A DNA stretch of 5,153 nt, from NCBI GenBank assembly GCA_964428185.1, contig CAYRXH010000132.1, positions 1 through 5,153 on the forward strand, written 5' to 3'. The DNA comes from CAYMAZ01 sp964428185 (GTDB lineage: Bacteria > Bacteroidota > Bacteroidia > Bacteroidales > DTU049). Shown piece after piece: positions 1 to 5,153 of this stretch (the first letter of the stretch is position 1; each line of letters begins with the position of its first letter). The notes under the pieces were generated by a model. That model was not told where the DNA came from, did no database searches, and worked only from the letters and a program-made list of their open reading frames with translations. Made by a program: the position numbers and the translations under genes.

Positions 1-2
1 AC

Positions 3-971
3 TATTTGAATTTAAAAAACCGAAAAAGATTTTCGGGTGAGTCATCATTCAACCTGAAAGCCCAGTTGGAATTTCCGGAATATGACACCCTGATTCCCGG
101 ATATAATTTTGATTTTCACCGTATTATCATCAGATATGAAACAAAAAAACTGGAACTGAGAGCAGGCCTTCAGAAGCTGAACTTTGGATCGGCAATGATG
201 CTGAGACCACTCATGTGGTTTGATTCCACAGATCCGCGCGACCCACTTCAGCTAACGGGTGGAGTGTGGGCGCTTGCCGGTAAATATTACCTGAGAAACA
301 ATACCAATATTTGGCTTTGGGGCTTATACGGGAATGACAGCTTACGAGCATCAGAATATGCAATCACAATGCCCCGGACCCCTGAATTTGGAACCAGAAT
401 TCAGTTTCCGTGTCTGAAAGGGGAAGCAGGTCTTTCAGCCCACTACCGTCAGGCTCAGCTTAATATGGCTACTGATACGATCAGCAGTCCCGAATGGAGA
501 ATTGGAATTGACGGCAAATGGGATATTGGACCCGGCATCTGGATTGAGGCCACATGGGCACAGATCACTGAAAATCCAGGCATTCTTGCAAACAGAGAAA
601 TGATCACTGCAGGGACAGACTACACATTCCCTATTGGCAACGGCCTGCTGGTCAGAACAGAACAAATGATTATGGCTTTTGACGAAAATCCATGGAAACT
701 GGAGCAAAAATATTTTCTTGGAGCCTTTTCTCTCTCCTATCCTCTTGACCTTTACGATCAACTGAGTATCATGACATATCTTGATTATCAGAATAAAGAC
801 ACTTACAACTTTGTCACCTGGAGACACAACTTCAAAAGCATTGACATGTTTCTTATGGCATATCTGAATCCAAAAAACAGCATCCTTCCTGTTCAAAACA
901 CAGGCAACTCAATAGCTTTTGGCGGTCCTGGATTTCTAATTATGTTCGTTTATCATCATGCAAAAAAATAA
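3..971 (+). CDS. Outer-membrane beta-barrel (porin-like) protein, C-terminal part, 5' truncated by window edge
   Basis: The frame is open to the left edge: the TAT codon at 3-5 precedes the TTG at 6, with no stop, so the real start lies outside the window. About 320 residues are visible. They alternate polar and hydrophobic/aromatic residues in short strands (for example NIWLWGLYGN and FLGAFSLSYPL) joined by polar turns, have no hydrophobic helix and almost no cysteine, and end in a strand-like GFLIMFVYHHAKK, all typical of an outer-membrane barrel. The best motif, at residues 52-86 counted from the TTG, runs RAGLQKLNFGSA, then DSTDPRDP, then LTGG. Similar 'R.G.Q...G' and 'DPR.P' patterns occur in barrels encoded beside LolA-like proteins and lipid or RND pumps (the DUF1302 type). 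The gene ends just before the ATPase, so it is probably the outer-membrane part of the same export system. A substrate-specific porin is the alternative. The barrel call is fairly secure; the family name is not. Confidence 0.75.
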   Translation, partial: YLNLKNRKRFSGESSFNLKAQLEFPEYDTLIPGYNFDFHRIIIRYETKKLELRAGLQKLNFGSAMMLRPLMWFDSTDPRDPLQLTGGVWALAGKYYLRNNTNIWLWGLYGNDSLRASEYAITMPRTPEFGTRIQFPCLKGEAGLSAHYRQAQLNMATDTISSPEWRIGIDGKWDIGPGIWIEATWAQITENPGILANREMITAGTDYTFPIGNGLLVRTEQMIMAFDENPWKLEQKYFLGAFSLSYPLDLYDQLSIMTYLDYQNKDTYNFVTWRHNFKSIDMFLMAYLNPKNSILPVQNTGNSIAFGGPGFLIMFVYHHAKK

Positions 972-978
972 AATATCA

Positions 979-1677
979 ATGGAAAAGCAAGTTATTGTTA
1001 CACTGAAAGACCTTACAAAGAAATTCCCATCGGGAAAAACAGAACTCATTGCTCTGAATTCAGTGAACCTGGCAATTACCAAAGGTGAGTTTACGGGATT
1101 TGTAGGCCCCAGCGGTTCGGGAAAAACCACTCTTCTCAACATCATCGGTTCACTGGACATTCCCACCGAAGGAAGTGCCATTGTCAACGGTGTGGACACA
1201 AAAACCCTGTCACATAAGCAGGCAGCACATCTCAGAAATTACAACATCGGTTTCATTTTTCAAACATTCAATCTGCTGGAAGCATACACTGTTTATGAAA
1301 ATGTGGAATTTCCTCTGCTGCTTCAGAAAATCGGAGCTACAGAAAGAAAAAAGATGGTGATGGAAGCCCTCGAATGGGTTGGACTGGCTGACAGAGTCAA
1401 ATCAAGACCATCACTGATGTCAGGAGGTGAATGTCAGAGAGTGGCCATTGCACGGGCTATGGTAAAAAAACCTGTTCTGGTTCTCGCCGATGAACCCTCT
1501 GCAAATCTGGATTCAGCAAATTCTCATCATATTGTGGAAACTATGAAACAGCTAAACAAGGGCCTGAATACCACCTTCATCTTTTCAACCCACGATGAAA
1601 AGGTTATGAAACATCTTGACAGAATTATTACCCTGAAAGACGGCCGGATAGCCTCAGATGAAATTATCAGGAATTAA
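979..1677 (+). CDS. ABC transporter ATP-binding protein, LolD/MacB type
   Basis: This is the cytoplasmic ATPase that would power the two permeases downstream. From the ATG at 979 it has 232 residues, the usual size for a stand-alone LolD/MacB-like nucleotide-binding subunit. All motifs are present in order: Walker A GPSGSGKTT (43-51), Q-loop FQTFNLL (94-100, Q95), signature MSGGECQR (147-154), Walker B VLVLADEP with catalytic Glu (166-173), D-loop SANLD and H-loop STHD (H205). The segment from GFVGPSGSGKTTLLNIIG to GSLDIPTEG is typical of the LolD/MacB/FtsE group. An ATG at 958 in the same frame would add seven residues and overlap the barrel gene by 14 bases. I prefer 979 because an A-rich stretch precedes it, as is usual in Bacteroidota, while 958 follows T-rich coding sequence. 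The signature has Cys where LolD/MacB proteins commonly have Gln (SGGEQQR), but nothing suggests loss of activity. Confidence 0.95.
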   Translation: MEKQVIVTLKDLTKKFPSGKTELIALNSVNLAITKGEFTGFVGPSGSGKTTLLNIIGSLDIPTEGSAIVNGVDTKTLSHKQAAHLRNYNIGFIFQTFNLLEAYTVYENVEFPLLLQKIGATERKKMVMEALEWVGLADRVKSRPSLMSGGECQRVAIARAMVKKPVLVLADEPSANLDSANSHHIVETMKQLNKGLNTTFIFSTHDEKVMKHLDRIITLKDGRIASDEIIRN

Positions 1678-1689
1678 AAAAAACTTACT

Positions 1690-2862
1690 ATGATGCTTGC
1701 TATACAGTTTGCAATAAAGAATCTGCTCAGGGCAGGATTGAGAACATGGCTCAATGTCAGCGTTCTCTCAGTGACATTTGTCATTATATTATTCTACAAC
1801 GGATTATTGGACGGATGGAACCGTCAGGCAATTCGTGATACCATTGCATGGGAAACAGGACAAGGGCAACTATGGCACAGCAGCTATGATCCCTATGACC
1901 CATTTTCTCTGCAGGATGCTCATGCTCAGATCCCTGAATCACTGAACAGTCAGGTCAGCAACAACATCCTTACTCCTGTTATTGCAATACAGGCCACAGC
2001 CTATCCTCAAAACAGAATGCTGAATGTGACTCTGAAAGGAATCAGTTCAGAGCAGCAGATAATTCAGATCAAAACATATCCAATGATTGACAGGGAAGGC
2101 TTTATCCCTGTGGTCATCGGAAAAAGAACAGCCTCTGCGGCAGGAATCAAACAGGGTGATACATTCATGCTCAGATGGAGAGACAAAAACGGAACTTTTG
2201 ACGCCAGACAGGTTGTGGTTTCAGAAATTTTTCACTGCAATGTCCCGGCTGCTGATCAGGGAATCATCTGGACTGACCTTGAAACAATCTACGAAATGAC
2301 AGGATTGTCAGAGCATGCTACATATTTTGTAGTTTCTGAACAATACCATGGAGGAGATGTTGATACATGGAAGTTCAGAAATAATGATTATTTACTGAGT
2401 GAATTGCAAAAAGTCATGTCTGCAAAAAAAGCAGGATCTTCAGTAATGTATCTCATTCTATTATCAATAGCCCTGCTGGCTGTTTTTGACACTCAGGTTT
2501 TATCCATATTCAGAAGACAAAAGGAAATAGGCACGCTCATTTCAATGGGGATGACCCGTTTTCAGGTTGTAAGAATTTTCACTGTTGAAGGGACTGCACA
2601 TAGCATACTTGCAATCCTTGTCAGCATTCTTTGGGGAACTCCTTTATTATGGTTTCTGCAAATTAAAGGCATTTCCATGCCATCCATTGCTGATGAAGCC
2701 GGACTGGCAATCAGCTCAGAGATCATTCCCTATTTTGGGTTTGGGATGATTGTCAGCACTATCTTACTGGTAACTGTCACATCACTGATTGTCAGCTACC
2801 TGCCATCACGAAAAATCGCCAAACTTAATCCTGTTGAAGCAATTAAAGGAAAACTGCAATGA
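1690..2862 (+). CDS. FtsX/LolC/E-like ABC transporter permease (first of two)
   Basis: This 390-residue inner-membrane permease has the MacB/LolC/E layout. Helix 1 lies at about 20-41, a large periplasmic domain at about 43-245, and helices 2, 3 and 4 at about 250-273, 303-325 and 346-371. The periplasmic domain carries the common motif VIGKRTASAAGIKQGD (142-157). After helix 2 comes the conserved cytoplasmic coupling segment RRQKEIGTLISMGMTRFQV (275-293), which contacts the ATPase. The C-terminus, PSRKIAKLNPVEAIKG, is the classic FtsX-family ending. The start has two ATGs in tandem (1690, 1693) after an A-rich leader, 12 bases beyond the ATPase stop; either could be used. The stop overlaps the next permease start. 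No lipobox or fused ATPase is seen, so it is not a full MacB. It probably pairs with the next gene product as a LolC/LolE-like heterodimer. The family is confident; the cargo is unknown. Confidence 0.92.
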   Translation: MMLAIQFAIKNLLRAGLRTWLNVSVLSVTFVIILFYNGLLDGWNRQAIRDTIAWETGQGQLWHSSYDPYDPFSLQDAHAQIPESLNSQVSNNILTPVIAIQATAYPQNRMLNVTLKGISSEQQIIQIKTYPMIDREGFIPVVIGKRTASAAGIKQGDTFMLRWRDKNGTFDARQVVVSEIFHCNVPAADQGIIWTDLETIYEMTGLSEHATYFVVSEQYHGGDVDTWKFRNNDYLLSELQKVMSAKKAGSSVMYLILLSIALLAVFDTQVLSIFRRQKEIGTLISMGMTRFQVVRIFTVEGTAHSILAILVSILWGTPLLWFLQIKGISMPSIADEAGLAISSEIIPYFGFGMIVSTILLVTVTSLIVSYLPSRKIAKLNPVEAIKGKLQ

Positions 2863-4133
2863 AAAAATTTCTGTTAAAAGGAATCATAAGAGACAAAAGT
2901 CGGAGCCTTCTTCCGGTTATTGTGGTTACACTGGGTGTTTTACTGACAGTAGTCTTATACACATGGTTAACAGGGATCATGAGTGATTCTTTGGAGTTGA
3001 ATGCTGCATTTAATACCGGACATGTAAAAATCATGACCAGAGCTTATAAAGAAGAAGCAAGCCTGTTGCCCATTGATCTTGCACTGATGGGGACAGAAAG
3101 CCTTGTTTCAGAACTCAGGCAAACATATCCTGAAATGGACTGGGCTGAACGTATACGCTTCGGAGCAATCATTGATGTTCCGGATGAAAATGGAGAAACA
3201 AAAACTCAGGGACCAGCCACCGGTTGGGCCATCAACCTTCTTTCGGACCACAGTGAAGAAGCTAAAAGAATGCAGATTCCTAAATCACTGATATCAGGGA
3301 ATTTGCCTCAAAATCCCGGCGAAATACTCATCAGTCATCAGTTTGCTCAGAAACTGGAAGTAAGCCCCGGTGATGTGATTACCTTGTTCGGCACTACCAT
3401 GGAAGGCAGCATGGCATTTGTCAACCTCAGCATTTCAGGAACCATCAGCTTTGGTAGTACTGCTCTTGACAAAGGTGCCGTCATCATGGACATCAGTGAT
3501 GCAAAAAAGGCCTTTGAAATGGAGGACGCCACTGCTGAGATTCTGGGTTTCTTTAAAAAGGGGATATACAACAATGAAAAAGCATCCGAAATAAGAGATC
3601 AGTTTAACCGTGACTTCAGCGATCCTGAAAACGAGTTTTCACCTGTCATGGTATCTTTATATGATCAGGAGGGTATGGCAGAAATGTACACCTACAGTAA
3701 GTCAATAAGCGGATTGATGCTGATGATTTTTGTGATGGCCATGTCGGTGGTATTATGGAATTCAGGTTTGCTTGGTGGACTGAGACGCTACAGAGAATTT
3801 GGAATCAGATTGGCCGTGGGCGAAAGTAAGGGCCATATTTTCCGTACTCTTCTCACCGAAGCTGTCATCATTGGACTGATCGGCTCATTGCTGGGCACTT
3901 TTCTGGGGCTGCTGTTTGCCTATTATGTCCAGACTTATGGCATAAACATCAGTGGTTTTATGAAAAATTCATCCATGCTCATCCCTTCTGTAATCAAAAC
4001 CAATGTCACTGCAACAACATGGTATATCGGGTTCATTCCTGGAATTATTTCCATAGTCCTTGGCAATGCTCTTGCTGCTGCAGGAATTTACAAAAGAAAA
4101 ACCGCTCAATTATTTAAAGAACTTGAAGTCTGA
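2859..4133 (+). CDS. FtsX/LolC/E-like ABC transporter permease (second of two)
   Basis: This 424-residue permease has the same topology as its neighbour: helix 1 at about 17-40, a periplasmic domain at about 41-280, and helices 2-4 at about 283-304, 331-358 and 388-412. It is a diverged paralogue. The segment after helix 1 reads TGHVKIM (53-59) against TGQGQLW in the first permease, and LISHQFAQKLEVSPGD (157-172) lines up with VIGKRTASAAGIKQGD. The coupling segment is LRRYREFGIRLAVGESKGHI (308-327). The C-terminus, YKRKTAQLFKELEV, has lost the NPVEAI-type ending kept by the first permease. The ATG lies inside the previous stop (ATGA), which suggests translational coupling and fixed co-production. 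An AAAGGA at 2845-2850, 8 bases upstream, could serve as a ribosome site, but it also encodes the conserved Lys-Gly of the first permease, so it may be coincidental. The role is the second half of the transport channel and the periplasmic face that would meet the LolA-like protein. Confidence 0.92.
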   Translation: MKKFLLKGIIRDKSRSLLPVIVVTLGVLLTVVLYTWLTGIMSDSLELNAAFNTGHVKIMTRAYKEEASLLPIDLALMGTESLVSELRQTYPEMDWAERIRFGAIIDVPDENGETKTQGPATGWAINLLSDHSEEAKRMQIPKSLISGNLPQNPGEILISHQFAQKLEVSPGDVITLFGTTMEGSMAFVNLSISGTISFGSTALDKGAVIMDISDAKKAFEMEDATAEILGFFKKGIYNNEKASEIRDQFNRDFSDPENEFSPVMVSLYDQEGMAEMYTYSKSISGLMLMIFVMAMSVVLWNSGLLGGLRRYREFGIRLAVGESKGHIFRTLLTEAVIIGLIGSLLGTFLGLLFAYYVQTYGINISGFMKNSSMLIPSVIKTNVTATTWYIGFIPGIISIVLGNALAAAGIYKRKTAQLFKELEV

Positions 4134-4137
4134 AACA

Positions 4138-4872
4138 ATGAAAACATCAATCTCTCTTATCTCTCTACTGTTCTGCATCTATACATTTTCACAAAATGAA
4201 GCAGAACTCATTCTGAAAAAAGTAGATGCCAACATGATCTCCAAAACAAAAGTGATGGAATCGCAGATGACTATTTATGGGAAAAGAAGAACCAAAATCA
4301 TCACTTCCAGATCATGGGCTGAAGGAGATCACAAATCTTTTACTGAATATTTGTCTCCTGCAGCTGATAAAGGAACCAAAATGCTGAAACTGGACAATCA
4401 GCTCTGGATTTACACTCCTGAAACTGACCGGACTATTCAGATTTCAGGACATATGCTACGTCAGTCTGTGATGGGATCTGATCTTTCATACGAAGATATG
4501 ATGGAAACCAGAGTCCTCACTGATATGTATTCTGCAAAAATAACAGGAAATGAAATTCAGGAAGGCAGAACCTGCTACATCCTTGAACTTACTGCGAAAG
4601 TCACTGACGTAACATATTACAAACAAAAAATATGGGTCGATGCGGAACGGTTTGTTCCCCTGAAACAAGAACTATATGCCAAAAGCGGACAACTGCTCAA
4701 AAGGGTGACATTCAGTGATGTTAAAAAGATCGGCACGAGATGGTTCCCAATGACAGTACTTTATATAGATATGCTGAAAGATGGAAACGGAACAGAATTT
4801 AAAATTCTGAGCATCCAGTTTGATAACGCCATTGATCCTATGAAATTCAACAAAGCATCTCTCAGAAAATAG
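4138..4872 (+). CDS. Secreted LolA-like outer membrane lipoprotein-sorting protein
   Basis: This 244-residue protein resembles the 'outer membrane lipoprotein-sorting protein' family (COG2834, LolA_like). Those proteins have a LolA/LolB-type half-barrel that shields acyl chains or other hydrophobic cargo in the periplasm. Residues 1-19 form a signal peptide: MK, then a hydrophobic core ISLISLLFCIYTF, then FSQ before NEAE. Family traits in order are a 'GTKMLKL' strand (79-85), LWIYTPETDR (89-98), an MGSDLSYEDM block (112-121), and the strands YILELTAK, KIWVDAERFVPLKQELY and RWFPMTVLYID. I chose the ATG at 4138, four bases after the permease stop, because it places the signal peptide at the N-terminus. 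The frame is open further upstream (ATG at 4060), but that region overlaps the permease gene and would bury the signal under 26 unrelated residues. Cys13 has Leu-Leu-Phe before it, not a lipobox, so a soluble periplasmic protein is more likely than a lipoprotein. Its cargo is unknown. Confidence 0.88.
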   Translation: MKTSISLISLLFCIYTFSQNEAELILKKVDANMISKTKVMESQMTIYGKRRTKIITSRSWAEGDHKSFTEYLSPAADKGTKMLKLDNQLWIYTPETDRTIQISGHMLRQSVMGSDLSYEDMMETRVLTDMYSAKITGNEIQEGRTCYILELTAKVTDVTYYKQKIWVDAERFVPLKQELYAKSGQLLKRVTFSDVKKIGTRWFPMTVLYIDMLKDGNGTEFKILSIQFDNAIDPMKFNKASLRK

Positions 4873-5075
4873 CAAGCTAATGGCAGCTATTGTATATTCA
4901 GCCTGAGCAATACCGGCATTTATACAAAGAGAAGTTCCTAGTGATACTTGTTGACTTTATTGTTATATTCCCGAAAATGAAAATCTCAGATATGATCAGG
5001 CAGAAGATTCATTTTTCTATCCCTTTTTTAAAAATATTTCCTCACAATTGCTACATTAAAGTGTATTTTTGACAC
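4873..5075 (+). other. Gene-free AT-rich intergenic region
   Basis: About 200 bases separate the five-gene run from the next gene, the only real gap in the window. It is visibly richer in A and T than the flanking genes, with runs such as CCCTTTTTTAAAAATATTTC near 5021-5040. An open frame starting at a TTG (4890-5072) has no family-like features and ends just before the next gene, so I do not call it. No convincing rho-independent terminator is visible. The region probably holds the end of one transcript and the promoter of the next. Confidence 0.6.
5064..5071 (+). promoter_or_regulatory. Candidate Bacteroidota -7 promoter box (TAnnTTTG)
   Basis: TATTTTTG matches the Bacteroidota sigma-factor -7 consensus TAnnTTTG exactly. 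It ends four bases before the ATG at 5076, so a transcript starting at the usual distance would begin at or next to the start codon, giving a leaderless mRNA. No good -33 TTTG lies 19-21 bases upstream: the nearest TTG (5048-5050) is too close and TTTC (5037-5040) is slightly too far and imperfect. An 8-base AT-rich match can arise by chance, so this is tentative. Confidence 0.3.
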
Positions 5076-5153
5076 ATGATTCTGAAGAATATCCCCCGGA
5101 AAAATTTTATCATTATTCCTGTTGCTGTCATAATGGTTTTTCTGTTGCTCTGG
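5076..5153 (+). CDS. N-terminus of a membrane-anchored or secreted protein, cut by the right window edge
   Basis: An open frame begins at the ATG at 5076 and runs without a stop through 26 codons to the last base. An in-frame TGA at 5070-5072 lies just upstream, so this is the first possible ATG. The visible sequence starts MILKNIPRKN and continues with a strongly hydrophobic stretch, FIIIPVAVIMVFLLLW. Positive charges (Lys4, Arg8, Lys9) before a hydrophobic helix fit a signal anchor or first membrane helix with its N-terminus inside the cell. The family cannot be recognised from so little. It follows a 200-base gap and a possible promoter box, so it is probably a separate transcription unit on the same strand. 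Whether it belongs functionally with the export genes is open. Confidence 0.6.
   Translation, partial: MILKNIPRKNFIIIPVAVIMVFLLLW

Noticed and set aside
435..896. 153-residue open frame on the - strand inside the barrel gene
   Set aside because: It lies wholly antisense to a gene with clear barrel character, shows no family motif, and has the irregular composition of an antisense shadow.
936..1199. 87-residue open frame on the - strand across the ATPase start
   Set aside because: Its PEPLGPTNP-like stretch is simply the reverse complement of the Walker A region, a common artefact.
4060..4137. Upstream extension of the LolA-like gene to an ATG at 4060
   Set aside because: The added 26 residues overlap the permease gene and would place the evident signal peptide internally; the ATG at 4138 is better supported.
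4174..4176. Cys13 of the LolA-like protein as a lipobox cysteine
   Set aside because: The preceding residues are Leu-Leu-Phe, lacking the small residue at -1 that lipoprotein signal peptidase needs.
4868..4891. Inverted repeat AATAGC ... GCTATT at the end of the LolA-like gene as a terminator
   Set aside because: The stem is only six pairs, mostly A-T, with a 12-base loop, overlaps the stop codon and has no following T run.
4951..4979. TTGACT at 4951 as a sigma-70-like -35 box
   Set aside because: No good -10 hexamer follows at about 17 bases, and no gene starts shortly after it; Bacteroidota use a different promoter consensus.
4890..5072. 60-residue open frame starting at TTG in the intergenic gap
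   Set aside because: It has a rare start codon, no ribosome site, no recognisable feature and an AT-driven composition, and fits random open sequence.

Overview
The window looks like chromosomal DNA from a Bacteroidota (Bacteroidetes) bacterium. The evidence is indirect: moderate-to-low G+C, starts preceded by A-rich stretches instead of strong Shine-Dalgarno sites, a secreted protein whose signal peptide ends in Phe-Ser-Gln, and a TAnnTTTG box (the Bacteroidota -7 promoter element) before the last gene. No genus can be named. I see no RNA gene, mobile element, CRISPR array or long repeat.

All genes lie on the + strand. Positions 3-4872 form one compact, operon-like run: (1) the C-terminal part of an outer-membrane beta-barrel protein, cut by the left edge; (2) a LolD/MacB-type ABC ATPase; (3) and (4) two different FtsX/LolC/E-type permeases whose genes overlap by 4 bases (ATGA); (5) a secreted LolA-like 'outer membrane lipoprotein-sorting' protein. 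The junctions are 7 bases (or a 14-base overlap with the alternative ATPase start), 12 bases, a 4-base overlap and 4 bases, so no promoter is likely inside the run. Its promoter must lie left of the window. A gene-free stretch of about 200 AT-rich bases follows (4873-5075). A new gene then starts at 5076 and leaves the window after 26 codons.

Together the five genes describe a trans-envelope export route. The ATPase and permease pair would form an inner-membrane MacB/LolCDE-type mechanotransmission ABC machine, the LolA-like protein would carry a hydrophobic cargo through the periplasm, and the beta-barrel would receive or pass it at the outer membrane. This resembles LolCDE-LolA, but with a barrel and no recognisable LolB. 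It also parallels the known grouping of DUF1302-type barrels and DUF1329 LolA-like proteins with RND/MMPL pumps, with an ABC machine in the pump's place. The cargo cannot be read from the sequence. The families are recognisable; the combination, and what it carries, is the part worth following up.
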